NCBI GenBank assembly: GCA_945291235.1
Contig: CALYQY010000030.1
Span: 1 to 24,312, forward strand
Length of the DNA stretch: 24,312 nt
Source: an uncultured Gilliamella sp.
GTDB lineage: Bacteria; Pseudomonadota; Gammaproteobacteria; Enterobacterales; Enterobacteriaceae
Reading direction: 5' to 3'
A program made the translations under genes and the position numbers. Position 1 is the first letter of the stretch. Every line of letters begins with the position of its first letter. A model generated the notes under the pieces. It searched no databases, had not been told where the DNA came from, and saw only the letters and a list, made by a program, of their open reading frames with translations. Of the stretch, positions 1 through 13,727 are shown one piece after another.

Positions 1-669
1 CTTTATTTTTCTGTCTTTGAGATTTTGAGCGGCTTTTATGTATGTTTTTTCCTAATAACAATCTCAATATTTACTATTTTCTGGAATGAGAGTTAAAAAT
101 CTTTATACTTAAACATAGGTATTTTCTGAAACTTCTTGACAAAACTTACCCGCTCTTTTATCGCAATAAATCCAATCTGTATTTTTCGCCTTTAAGATTT
201 TGAGTCGCTTTTGAGTATGTTTTTTTTCCTAATAACAATCTCAATATTTACTATTTTCTAAAATGAGAATTAAAGATTTTTATACTTAAACATAGGTATT
301 TTCTGAAACTTCTTGACAAGACTTACCCGCTTTTTTATCGCAATAAATCCAATCTTTTATTTTTTGCCTTTAAGATTTTGAACCGCTTTTTTGTATGGTT
401 TTTTCCTAAAACGGTTTCAGTATTTAATATTTACTAAAATGAAAACTACGAATTTTTATACTAAAACATAGGTATTTTCTGAAACTTCTTGACAAGACTT
501 GCCCGCTCTTTTATCGCAATAAATCCAATCTGTATTTTTCGCCTTTAAGATTTTGAGTCGCTTTTGAGTATGCTTTTTTCCTAATAACAATCTCCACATT
601 TACTATTTTCTAAAATGAAAATTAAAGATTTTTATACTTAAACACAGGTATTTTCTGAAACTTCTTGTC
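1..669. repeat. Tandem array of ~176-bp non-coding units
   Basis: Three full units and one partial unit follow each other directly at about 1-176, 177-353, 354-529 and 530-669. The anchor GAAACTTCTTG recurs at 128, 305, 481 and 657, giving periods of 177, 176 and 176 bp. The last third of each unit (from about AACATAGGTATTTTCTGAAA to CGCAATAAATCCAAT) is almost invariant, while the middle is more variable, most of all in unit 3. Units 2 and 4 resemble each other most. No reading frame runs through the array and the unit length is not a multiple of three, so it is probably non-coding. The array probably continues beyond the left edge. Its function is unknown. Confidence 0.9.
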
Positions 670-927
670 AAAAAAGAAAAACAACTTATGATGATTATAA
701 AAATTATTTAAAAAATAATGCCCTTATATTCTATTTAAATTTTAATAATCAATAAGCTACATTTTATTATTAGCTTCATTAATAAGTCTCATATCAGTTA
801 TTAGAAGATTGACTTATAAGTAATATTTATTTGACCAAAATTGCATTTTTCTTTAATTTCTTAGCCAATATGGGATTAATGCCTATACCTTCACAAAATA
901 TAAAAGCGATGAATTAGAGGCAATGAT
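670..927 (+). promoter_or_regulatory. Upstream region of gltBD
   Basis: This very AT-rich spacer lies between the tandem array and gltB and must hold the operon's promoter unless transcription comes from further left. I see TTGACT at 809 and TTGACC at 831, either of which could be a -35 element, but no convincing -10 at the right distance. A small inverted repeat, AAGCTA at 754-759 and TAGCTT at 771-776, could form a weak hairpin. The ribosome binding site AGAGG lies at 916-920, seven bases before the gltB ATG. Confidence 0.4.
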
Positions 928-6811
<5,884 letters not shown>

Positions 6812-6834
6812 CTGCGGTTTTAGATTAAATCCAA

Positions 6835-6873
6835 AAAATAACCCCACTTTCGCAATGTTAGCGGGGTTATTTT
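6835..6873. terminator. Bidirectional terminator after gltBD
   Basis: AAAATAACCCC at 6835-6845 pairs with GGGGTTATTTT at 6863-6873 in an 11-bp stem that can be extended inward. Read on the plus strand it ends gltBD. Read on the minus strand the second arm runs into TTATTTTTT, so it can also end transcription coming from the mazG side. Confidence 0.85.
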
Positions 6874-6885
6874 CTAGCAAAATCT

Positions 6886-7174
6886 TTAATTATCTGTGTA
6901 AACAATAAGGCTTAACATCGTAACAAAACTGCGTGCTTTCAATCCATCATTTCTCCACGCTTTGATACCTTTAGGATGACAAATCGTTTCAATGTAATAA
7001 GCTAAAGTTGAGCTTGTCTGTCTATGATAATTTTTTAATCTTAAGCATAAAGGCGCATAAAATGCATCTGCCAATTTTTTAGTAAATGGATTAATCAAAG
7101 TATTTTATCACCACTCAAGGTCGCATAGACCAGGTAGCGTCGTTTTTATTGCCGAGATAAAGTGTGTCATTCAT
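6886..7174 (-). pseudogene. Remnant of a glutathione S-transferase gene
   Basis: On the minus strand, ATG at 7174 opens a frame reading MNDTLYLGNKNDATWSMRP. This is the characteristic N-terminus of the soluble glutathione S-transferase subfamily usually reading LYIGNKNYSSWSLRPW. The next codon is TGA at 7115-7117, exactly where the family has Trp (TGG); reading on gives VVIKYFD, matching the family's WLxLK helix, and then TAA. Shifted by one base from about 7098 comes an open frame containing LADAFYAPLCLRLKNY. This resembles the C-terminal domain of the same family (ADAxFAPVxxRFxTY). About 100 or more central residues are absent. The gene therefore carries a nonsense change and an internal deletion. 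The family assignment rests on recalled motifs and was not searched. Confidence 0.75.
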
Positions 7175-7272
7175 TTTAAACTACCCGGCAATAAATACCC
7201 ATTTTGAAATTTTTAGGTGCTAATCTCACTGAATAGTTTCATTAAAAACCTTCACTATCACAGTCTACAACG

Positions 7273-7710
7273 TTATAAATAAACCACATGTGTGCCTTTT
7301 TCTGGTTGAAAAGTCGCTTTACCAAATTCATCAAGGAAATAAGCAATATGATCGGTTTTATCACCTAATAAACGTCCTTTAACTTTATTCCACGTTAATA
7401 GTGCAATAGTCGAATCAGGCTCACAGCAGATTAACATCGGTTGTTCGAATTCTTGATTCCAATAAAACTGACCGCCATATAATTTATGGGCAGTTAATAA
7501 TAAATAACAGCCATATTCTTGCGATATCATATCAATTTGTTCTTCTGGTAAGCCAAAGCTTTTATCGGCCATTTCGGCAATAATCATCTCGACAACCGTA
7601 ATACTTTTTTCGGAATAATCGAGCTGGTTAATACTCCACGTTGGACTATTTAAAACGGCATTTTGTGCCCATGCTTCGATCTCTTGATACAATTCATTTT
7701 TTTCAGTCAT
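7273..7710 (-). CDS. Small protein of unknown function, coupled to mazG
   Basis: I do not recognise this 145-aa protein with certainty. It is acidic, has no signal peptide and no membrane segment, and should be cytoplasmic. Visible points are a helical N-terminal half, a segment reading EYGCYLLLTAHKLYGGQFYW near residues 65-84, and a following CCEPD. The spacing of YGxYL and GGxFxW recalls small DUF3806-type domains, but this is only a suggestion. Its ATG lies inside the last codons of mazG: the two genes overlap by 8 bp (7703-7710), so translation is probably coupled and both are made from one message. A role connected with MazG is possible but unproven. Downstream lies the glutathione S-transferase remnant on the same strand. 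Confidence 0.8.
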   Translation of the reverse strand: MTEKNELYQEIEAWAQNAVLNSPTWSINQLDYSEKSITVVEMIIAEMADKSFGLPEEQIDMISQEYGCYLLLTAHKLYGGQFYWNQEFEQPMLICCEPDSTIALLTWNKVKGRLLGDKTDHIAYFLDEFGKATFQPEKGTHVVYL

Positions 7711-8500
7711 TTTTATTCACTTCGCTAGATAATTGTTCAGATTGTTTGACAATTTGCCATGCATCTTCCATTTCTTCAAGTGTTGCATCGGCTAAATTGT
7801 CCTTTTTATGTTTCAGTAATGCTTCAACTTGTTTAAAACGCCGAATAAATTTGTTATTGGCATTTTGTAAGCATAACTCAGATTTAACTTTTAAATGTCT
7901 GGCTAAATTAACGGTGGCAAAAAATAGGTCGCCAAGCTCTTCTTCAATTTTGGATTGATCTTGTGTGGTTTTATTCAATTCCTCTTCCACTTCACAAAGC
8001 TCTTCTTTTACTTTATCGATAACGGGTTTTAACTCAACCCAATCAAATCCAACTGATGCGCAGCGTTTTTGTATTTTTTCAGCTTTCATTAGCGCCGGAA
8101 TGGCGTTGGGGATATCATCTAATAGTGAATATTGCGCCCTTTGATCACGTTCTTTTTGCTTTAACTGCTCCCAGTTCGGCTTTTCAGCGGTTTTATCAGC
8201 AAAAACATGTGGATGACGGCTGACGAGTTTATCGGCTACTGACGAACAAATATCGTCAAAATTGAACTCGCCTTGATCGCTGGCAAGATCAGCATAAAAC
8301 ACAATTTGAAATAAGAGATCGCCCAGCTCTTTTTTTAGTTCGTCCATGTCTTTTCTATCAATCGCATCTAAAACTTCATAAGTCTCTTCGAGAGTATAAG
8401 ACTTTAATGAATCAAAAGTTTGCTTGCTGTCCCATGAACACCCTTTAATCGGGTCACGTAACTGTTTGGTAATCGCCTGTAAGCGCTTAAGTTGGTTCAC
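7703..8500 (-). CDS. mazG: Nucleoside triphosphate pyrophosphohydrolase MazG
   Basis: Hydrolyses nucleoside triphosphates to the monophosphate and pyrophosphate. In E. coli it is linked to nucleotide-pool cleaning and to modulating ppGpp during starvation. The 265-aa length matches E. coli MazG (263), and the two-domain layout is preserved. The first MazG domain has the metal-binding set E38, E39, E42, E58 and D61 (EETYE then ELGD). The C-terminal, normally more active, domain repeats the pattern with EELCEVEEEL and later EELGDLFF. Translation starts at GTG (8498-8500) with AAGAG about nine bases before it. Unlike in E. coli, there is no mazEF next to it. It overlaps the next gene by 8 bp and diverges from the OPT transporter gene. 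Confidence 0.96.
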   Translation of the reverse strand: MNQLKRLQAITKQLRDPIKGCSWDSKQTFDSLKSYTLEETYEVLDAIDRKDMDELKKELGDLLFQIVFYADLASDQGEFNFDDICSSVADKLVSRHPHVFADKTAEKPNWEQLKQKERDQRAQYSLLDDIPNAIPALMKAEKIQKRCASVGFDWVELKPVIDKVKEELCEVEEELNKTTQDQSKIEEELGDLFFATVNLARHLKVKSELCLQNANNKFIRRFKQVEALLKHKKDNLADATLEEMEDAWQIVKQSEQLSSEVNKND

Positions 8501-8729
8501 TGGTTTTCTCTTAATAGTTTAGATTGGTCATTGAAAAATAAGTGTAACACAACTTGACCATTTTTACTGTCTACTGGCACTTTCAGCTTTAATTTTGTTT
8601 TTTAAAGCCTGTTTTTGTTAAAAAACAAGCATAAAAACGGTTAAAAACTGTTAAAAAATATAACTTGTAGCAGATAAACACCAATTAAGTATATAATGTT
8701 CACATAACAAATTAACTTAATTACATTTA
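8501..8729. promoter_or_regulatory. Divergent control region between mazG and the OPT gene
   Basis: The spacer is AT-rich. A perfect TATAAT lies at 8692-8697, about 32 bases before the OPT start codon and in the right orientation; the best -35 nearby, TTGTAG at 8665-8670, is 21 bases away, too far for a standard sigma-70 promoter. Two small AT-rich hairpins lie upstream: GCTTTAA at 8585 with TTAAAGC ending at 8608, and GTTTTT at 8611 with AAAAAC ending at 8626. I could not place a promoter for mazG with any confidence. Confidence 0.4.
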
Positions 8730-10736
8730 ATGAATAATTTACGCGAACTGACATTGAGAGGTACAATTCTTGGTGCCCTTATTACAATTATATTTACCGC
8801 ATCAAATGTTTACCTTGGCTTAAAAGTGGGGTTAACTTTTTCTTCCGCTATCCCAGCCGCGGTGATTTCCATGGCGGTATTAAGGCTATTTTCCGGCTCA
8901 ACCATATTAGAAAACAATATGGTGCAGACTCAAGCATCGGCAGCCGGTACACTTTCCTCGATTATATTTGTTTTACCCGGATTGTTAATGATCGGCTATT
9001 GGCAAGATTTCCCGTTTTGGCTCACTTTTGCTATCTGTGCCGCCGGGGGGATGCTTGGAGTACTATTTTCAATTCCACTACGCCATATTATGGTGGTAAA
9101 AAGCACCTTACCTTATCCGGAAGGGGTTGCCGCTGCCGAGATATTAAAAGCAGGCTCAAAAACTGAGGGTGATGATTCCAATGCCGGATTGAAAGATATT
9201 TTAGTTGGTGGCGTTATTGCCTCTGGTGTGAGTCTGTTTACTAACGGTTTTCGGGTTTTGTCAGAAAGCGCCTCTTATTGGTTTACTGGCGGTAAATCAA
9301 TCTTCCAATTACCGATGGGCTTTTCATTAGCTTTACTCAGTGCCGGTTATTTGATTGGTATTATTTCCGGTATTGCCGTGTTAATCGGCACCATTATCGG
9401 CTGGGTGTTTGGCATTCCTATTTTAAGCGCAATGACCGACTATGACACCAGCGAATCATTAGCCAGTGTGGCTATGGGGCTTTGGGCTAAAGATATTCGT
9501 TTTATCGGCGCCGGTACCATTGCAATTGCTGCAATTTGGACACTACTGACGTTAATCAAACCTGTGATTGAAGGATTAAAAATCTCATTTAGAACATTAC
9601 GTGCCGATGTTTCGGTTGATGATATTGCACCAACCGAACGTGACTTATCACCAAAAGCGATCTTTTCGATTATGGCTGGTATGGTTGTTATCTTAGTCGC
9701 CACTTTTTATGCGTTTATTTCCGACAGTGGCTTATCCGCTGGTGTTGCTTGGATGTTAGTTATTTGCGCTGTGTTATTTGCATTTATTATGGGCTTTCTT
9801 GTTGCGGCGGCGTGTGGCTATATGGCAGGTTTAGTCGGCTCTTCAGCAAGCCCAATGTCCGGTATTGCCATTGTTGCTGCAATTGCCATTTCACTTATTT
9901 TATTGGTAATTGGGCAAGCCAATGATTTGTTATCTACCCCTGAAGGGACTAATTTTGCAACCGCATTAGCGCTATTTACTACCAGCACAGTTTTAGCCGT
10001 TGCCTGCATCTCAAACGATAATTTGCAAGATTTAAAAACCGGTTATTTAGTCAATGCAACACCATGGAAACAACAAGTCGCACTTTTAATTGGTTGTGTT
10101 GTTGGTGCCATTGTTATCGCACCTATTCTTGAAATTTTATATAACGCTTATGGATTCACCGGCGCCTTACCTAGGGCAGATATGGATCAATCTCAAGTAT
10201 TAGCGGCGCCTCAAGCGACACTAATGACCACCATTGCCAAAGGGATATTTTCTCATCAGCTTGATTGGACAATGATTTTAATTGGCTTAGCGGTTGGATC
10301 AATTATTATTATTATCGATTTAATTTTAGCTAAAAACCAATCTAAGTTTCGCTTGCCGGCATTAGCTGTTGGTTTAGGGATCTACTTACCACCAACCATT
10401 ACCACTCCGATTTTTATTGGTACACTACTTTCGTGGATAATTAAGCGTAAAGCTTATGCTAAAGCCAAAAAAGCGAACCTAGATCCGGAAGAACAATTTA
10501 AAAACGTCGATCGCAAAGCGGCATTAATTGCATCGGGGTTAATTGTCGGTGAAAGTTTAGTTGGGGTATTGCTAGCTATCGTTATCGTGATTAGCATTAC
10601 CAGTGGCGGTAGTGATGCGCCGCTTGCAATATCAGCCGATCTAGGGCTATTACCACAATACTTAGGCTTAGCGGTGTTTGTGATTATCTGTTTATATTTT
10701 ATTCGTCGGGCACTGACTGCGATTAAAAAATCCTAA
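8730..10736 (+). CDS. OPT family oligopeptide transporter
   Basis: Inner-membrane protein of the oligopeptide transporter (OPT) family, which takes up small peptides or, in some branches, metal-chelate compounds by proton symport. The 668-aa protein is hydrophobic along most of its length, with about 14-16 probable membrane segments. Near the N-terminus it reads LTLRGTILGALIT and SNVYLGLKVGLTF, typical of the bacterial branch. It has the hallmark LPYPEG at residues 127-132. The start codon lacks a clear Shine-Dalgarno sequence; the ATG is chosen because homologs begin at about this point. The gene stands alone, divergent from mazG and followed by a terminator, so its substrate cannot be read from context. 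The family call is firm; the substrate is unknown. Confidence 0.94.
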   Translation: MNNLRELTLRGTILGALITIIFTASNVYLGLKVGLTFSSAIPAAVISMAVLRLFSGSTILENNMVQTQASAAGTLSSIIFVLPGLLMIGYWQDFPFWLTFAICAAGGMLGVLFSIPLRHIMVVKSTLPYPEGVAAAEILKAGSKTEGDDSNAGLKDILVGGVIASGVSLFTNGFRVLSESASYWFTGGKSIFQLPMGFSLALLSAGYLIGIISGIAVLIGTIIGWVFGIPILSAMTDYDTSESLASVAMGLWAKDIRFIGAGTIAIAAIWTLLTLIKPVIEGLKISFRTLRADVSVDDIAPTERDLSPKAIFSIMAGMVVILVATFYAFISDSGLSAGVAWMLVICAVLFAFIMGFLVAAACGYMAGLVGSSASPMSGIAIVAAIAISLILLVIGQANDLLSTPEGTNFATALALFTTSTVLAVACISNDNLQDLKTGYLVNATPWKQQVALLIGCVVGAIVIAPILEILYNAYGFTGALPRADMDQSQVLAAPQATLMTTIAKGIFSHQLDWTMILIGLAVGSIIIIIDLILAKNQSKFRLPALAVGLGIYLPPTITTPIFIGTLLSWIIKRKAYAKAKKANLDPEEQFKNVDRKAALIASGLIVGESLVGVLLAIVIVISITSGGSDAPLAISADLGLLPQYLGLAVFVIICLYFIRRALTAIKKS

Positions 10737-10756
10737 TACTGCGTAAGCGAAAAATG

Positions 10757-10784
10757 AAGCCCTTTAACTTAAAGGGCTTTTTTA
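10757..10784. terminator. Bidirectional terminator between the OPT gene and garK
   Basis: AAGCCCTTT at 10757-10765 and AAAGGGCTT at 10771-10779 form a 9-bp stem with a 5-base loop. On the plus strand the stem is followed by a T run (TTTTTATT). On the minus strand it is followed by CATTTTT. It can serve both convergent genes. Confidence 0.92.
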
Positions 10785-11933
10785 TTAGCACAATGTTTTA
10801 CCGATTTTTAAGGTTAATGCAATATTTTTCGAGGTGTGATAAAGATTCGCTTCAGCGACTTTTCGATTCAGTGCTTGAGATAAACTTGACACTTGACTAA
10901 GAATACTAAACATAGCAGTTATGCCATAAGGATAGACCGCCTCAGCTTTATCGCCTAAACTGCCAACAATAGCAATAACCGGTTTATTATACTTTTTGGC
11001 GATATTTGCCACCCCAACCGGGACTTTACCGTTGACACTCTGATAATCTAACCGGCCTTCGCCGGTCACCACTAAATCGGCTTGTTCAATTAAGCTATCT
11101 AAATTAAGTAATTCGGTAATAATTTCAATGCCCGGCCTCAATTTTGCTTGCATAAATGCCAATAATGCCGCGCCCATTCCGCCCGCCGCTCCGGTACCGG
11201 GAACGGTCTCTATGTCGATATTAAAGCAACCTTTAATCAGACTGGCAAAGTGTTTAAGATTTGCATCAAGTAATTGAATATCTTGCGGTGTTGCCCCTTT
11301 TTGTGGACCAAAAATAGCCGATGCGCCATTTTCACCGGTAAGTGGATTGGTGACATCACAAGCGACTTCAAATTCACATTGCTTTATTCTCTCATCCATT
11401 TGGCTGATATCGATACTATCAAGTGCACTGAGCGAAACGCCACCAAAACCTATTTGGTGACCAAATTTATCTAACAGTTTGACACCTAATGCTTGTAGCA
11501 TCCCTGCCCCACCGTCATTGGTCGCACTGCCGCCAATACCGATGATAAATTTTTTACAACCCCGATCTAAGGCATCTTTGATAAGTTCACCGGTACCATA
11601 TGAGGTGGTAATTTTAGCATCTCGCCGTTCAAACGGAACACGTTCAAGCCCGCTGGCGGTCGCCATTTCGATAATGGCAGTTTGTCCGTCTTGTGATATG
11701 CCATAAAAAGCATGTCCCGGCTCGCCTAACGGGTCAGTTACTGTGACTGTCACTTTATGTCCTTTTAATGCATCAACCATTGCATTAACGGTACCTTCTC
11801 CGCCGTCAGCGACAGGTAATAACGAGTATGTTGCATCAGGGTAAACCTGTAAAAATCCCGCTTTTATTGTCTTAGCAACATCTATGGCACTCAGACTTTC
11901 TTTAAAAGTATCAGGCGCAATGACAATGTTCAT
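10785..11933 (-). CDS. garK: Glycerate 2-kinase GarK
   Basis: Phosphorylates D-glycerate to 2-phosphoglycerate, the last step that feeds hexarate carbon into glycolysis. The chosen start gives 382 aa, against 381 in E. coli, and an N-terminus MNIVIAPDTFKESL typical of family I glycerate kinases. The frame is open upstream to 11993, but the extra 20 residues match nothing in the family, and AAGGA lies seven bases before the ATG at 11931-11933. Further motifs are PVADGGEGT at about 40-48, GIGGSATNDGGAGM at about 132-145 and GEGRLDYQS in the C-terminal part. It is the last gene of the gudP operon. It is separated from garR by 63 bases that hold a strong stem-loop, so its expression may be set apart from the upstream genes. 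Confidence 0.96.
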   Translation of the reverse strand: MNIVIAPDTFKESLSAIDVAKTIKAGFLQVYPDATYSLLPVADGGEGTVNAMVDALKGHKVTVTVTDPLGEPGHAFYGISQDGQTAIIEMATASGLERVPFERRDAKITTSYGTGELIKDALDRGCKKFIIGIGGSATNDGGAGMLQALGVKLLDKFGHQIGFGGVSLSALDSIDISQMDERIKQCEFEVACDVTNPLTGENGASAIFGPQKGATPQDIQLLDANLKHFASLIKGCFNIDIETVPGTGAAGGMGAALLAFMQAKLRPGIEIITELLNLDSLIEQADLVVTGEGRLDYQSVNGKVPVGVANIAKKYNKPVIAIVGSLGDKAEAVYPYGITAMFSILSQVSSLSQALNRKVAEANLYHTSKNIALTLKIGKTLC

Positions 11934-11952
11934 AAATATCCTTTTGGAATTG

Positions 11953-11991
11953 GTCAAGGTGATTGAGTATGTTGCCATACTCAATATTGAC
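11953..11991 (-). promoter_or_regulatory. Intercistronic stem-loop between garR and garK
   Basis: On the plus strand ATTGAGTATG (11962-11971), TTGC and CATACTCAAT (11976-11985) form a perfect 10-bp hairpin. In the transcript (minus strand) the loop reads GCAA, a GNRA-type tetraloop closed by G-C. GTCAA (11953-11957) and TTGAC (11987-11991) add an outer 5-bp stem across an uneven internal loop. The structure begins a few bases after the garR stop codon and lacks a U run. It therefore looks more like an mRNA stability or processing element than a terminator. Confidence 0.7.
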
Positions 11992-11996
11992 ATAAA

Positions 11997-12878
11997 TTAC
12001 TTAATTTCGATTTTCGCTAAAGCTTCATAATAACGAGCAAGGGCACTATGGTCACTTTCGCCCATACCGTCGGTTTTCAGTGCTTGCATCATCTCCATAA
12101 CAATTGCTGTTAACGGTAATGAAGTGCCCACCCCATGAGAGGTATCTAAAGCATTTTGCAGATCTTTGATATGGAGATCGATTTTAAAGCCCGGTTTAAA
12201 ATTGCGTTCTAACACCATTGGCGCTTTGGCATCTAACACCGTACTACCGGCAAGTCCGCCGCGTATTGCTTGATATACGAGTTGCGGGTTAACCCCAGCT
12301 TTGGTGGCTAAAACCAATGCTTCTGACATGGCAGCAATGTTAAGTGCTACGATGACTTGATTAGCAAGCTTAGTCACATTACCTGCGCCAATTTCACCGG
12401 TATAAACCACTGAGCCAGCCATAGCTTTCATTAAATCATAATGTTTATCAAATACCGCTTTATCCCCACCAACCATGACAGATAAGGTGCCGTCTATCGC
12501 TTTAGGCTCGCCACCGCTCACTGGCGCATCTAACATCACTAAGCCTTTTTTAACGACTTCATCATGAATCTCCCGGCTGGCTAATGGCGCAATCGAGCTC
12601 ATATCAATAATGGTTGTGCCGGCTTTGGCGCCTTCAACAATCCCATTTTCACCTAAGACAACCTCTTTCACATGCGGTGAATTAGGTAACATAGTAATAA
12701 TCACATCACATTGTTGAGCAACTTGTTTTGCGTTGGTGGCACTTTGTGCACCCGCTTTGGTAAGTTCATCAACTGAAGCTTGATTTTTATCGCAAACGAC
12801 CAGTGAATAACCTGCTTTTAGCAAGTTTTTGCTCATCGGTTTACCCATTATTCCTAAACCAATAAAACCAATTTTCAT
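11997..12878 (-). CDS. garR: Tartronate semialdehyde reductase (2-hydroxy-3-oxopropionate reductase)
   Basis: Reduces tartronate semialdehyde, produced by GarL, to D-glycerate with NAD(P)H. The 293-aa protein belongs to the 3-hydroxyisobutyrate dehydrogenase family. It has the Rossmann signature GLGIMG at residues 7-12, the substrate-binding segment DAPVSGGEPKA near residue 120 and the catalytic Lys170 in GNVTKLANQ. AAGGAGAG lies just before the ATG. The gap to garL upstream is 35 bases. A glyoxylate-pathway paralogue (GlxR) would look similar, but the position between garL and garK, as in E. coli garLRK, settles the role. Nothing appears missing. Confidence 0.96.
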   Translation of the reverse strand: MKIGFIGLGIMGKPMSKNLLKAGYSLVVCDKNQASVDELTKAGAQSATNAKQVAQQCDVIITMLPNSPHVKEVVLGENGIVEGAKAGTTIIDMSSIAPLASREIHDEVVKKGLVMLDAPVSGGEPKAIDGTLSVMVGGDKAVFDKHYDLMKAMAGSVVYTGEIGAGNVTKLANQVIVALNIAAMSEALVLATKAGVNPQLVYQAIRGGLAGSTVLDAKAPMVLERNFKPGFKIDLHIKDLQNALDTSHGVGTSLPLTAIVMEMMQALKTDGMGESDHSALARYYEALAKIEIK

Positions 12879-12913
12879 TTTACTCTCCTTTATTACGCTT
12901 ATAGTAATGGCTG

Positions 12914-13684
12914 TTATTTTAGAAATTTATCGGCTAATGATTGCGTTGCCATTCTTAGCAAGCCCAGATCATTGCCGACGGCAACAAACGTTGCCCCCAT
13001 TTCGATATAATGATGTGCGTCAGCTTCTATCGGGGCTAATATGCCACAAGCTTTCCCTTGTTTTTTTGCTTCATCAAATACCTGTTTGATCGCCGCTTGC
13101 ACCTGTGGATGTTTTGGATTACCAAAATGTCCTAACGAGGCAGAAAGATCACTCGGCCCAACAAAAATGCCGTCGACGCCGTCAACAGCGGTGATTTGAG
13201 CAACGTTATCCACCGCTTGTTGGGTTTCAACTTGAACGATCACACAAATATTTTGATTAATTTTTTCAAAGTAATCCGGTATTGTGCCAAACGCATTACT
13301 ACGATGTGAAACCGACACACCCCTTAAACCTTCAGGTGGGTAGCGTGTATAAGAAACCGCTTGTTTTGCTTGCAAAGCCGTCTCGACATACGGAATTAAG
13401 AAGTTATAAAAACCAACATCAAGCAGGCGTTTAATCAGTACTTGATCATTCCAGGCTGGGCGCACAATTGGCACGCTCGGGCTATCTTTTAAGGCCATTA
13501 ATTGCGGGACAAACGACACCACATCATTAATGGCATGCTCGCCGTCCAGCAGTAACCAATCAAAACCGGCTAAGCCTAATATTTCTGTTGAGATCGGACT
13601 ACCTAATGCAGCCCAACAACCAATCAATTTTTTTCTTGCCAACATGTCTTGTTTAAATTGATTGTGACAAGTGAGTTTTTTCAT
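12914..13684 (-). CDS. garL: 5-keto-4-deoxy-D-glucarate aldolase
   Basis: Cleaves 5-keto-4-deoxy-D-glucarate (and 2-keto-3-deoxy-D-glucarate) into pyruvate and tartronate semialdehyde, joining the glucarate and galactarate branches. It is a class II, metal-dependent aldolase of the HpcH/HpaI family with a TIM-barrel fold. At 256 aa it has exactly the E. coli GarL length. The catalytic base His50 lies in LLLDGEHA, the metal ligands are E153 (VQVET) and D179 (GPSDL), and the phosphate-loop-like RGVSVSHR is intact. GAGGT stands eight bases before the ATG. It sits between gudD and garR with gaps of 43 and 35 bases, in the gud/gar operon. Confidence 0.97.
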   Translation of the reverse strand: MKKLTCHNQFKQDMLARKKLIGCWAALGSPISTEILGLAGFDWLLLDGEHAINDVVSFVPQLMALKDSPSVPIVRPAWNDQVLIKRLLDVGFYNFLIPYVETALQAKQAVSYTRYPPEGLRGVSVSHRSNAFGTIPDYFEKINQNICVIVQVETQQAVDNVAQITAVDGVDGIFVGPSDLSASLGHFGNPKHPQVQAAIKQVFDEAKKQGKACGILAPIEADAHHYIEMGATFVAVGNDLGLLRMATQSLADKFLK

Positions 13685-13727
13685 GCAATTACCTCAATTT
13701 TTATCTATTTTTAATCATCCATGCCAA

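Noticed and set aside
135..165. A sigma-70 promoter in each 176-bp unit
   Set aside because: TTGACA is a perfect -35, but the hexamer 17 bases later is TATCGC, which matches the -10 consensus at only three positions.
1..669. CRISPR array
   Set aside because: The units are 176 bp long and similar almost throughout; there is no short repeat with unique spacers and no cas gene in the window.
7115..7117. The TGA as recoding, such as selenocysteine
   Set aside because: The family has Trp here, a second stop follows eight codons on and the centre of the gene is missing, so it is a plain nonsense change in a pseudogene.
7145..7195. Inverted repeat TTTATTGCCG / CGGCAATAAA as a terminator or RNA element
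   Set aside because: One arm lies in the glutathione S-transferase N-terminal codons, the loop is 31 bases and no T run follows on either strand. It is probably chance.
11934..11993. Upstream start for garK adding 20 residues
   Set aside because: The added residues cover the intercistronic stem-loop and match nothing in the family. The start at 11933 has AAGGA at the right distance and the normal family N-terminus.
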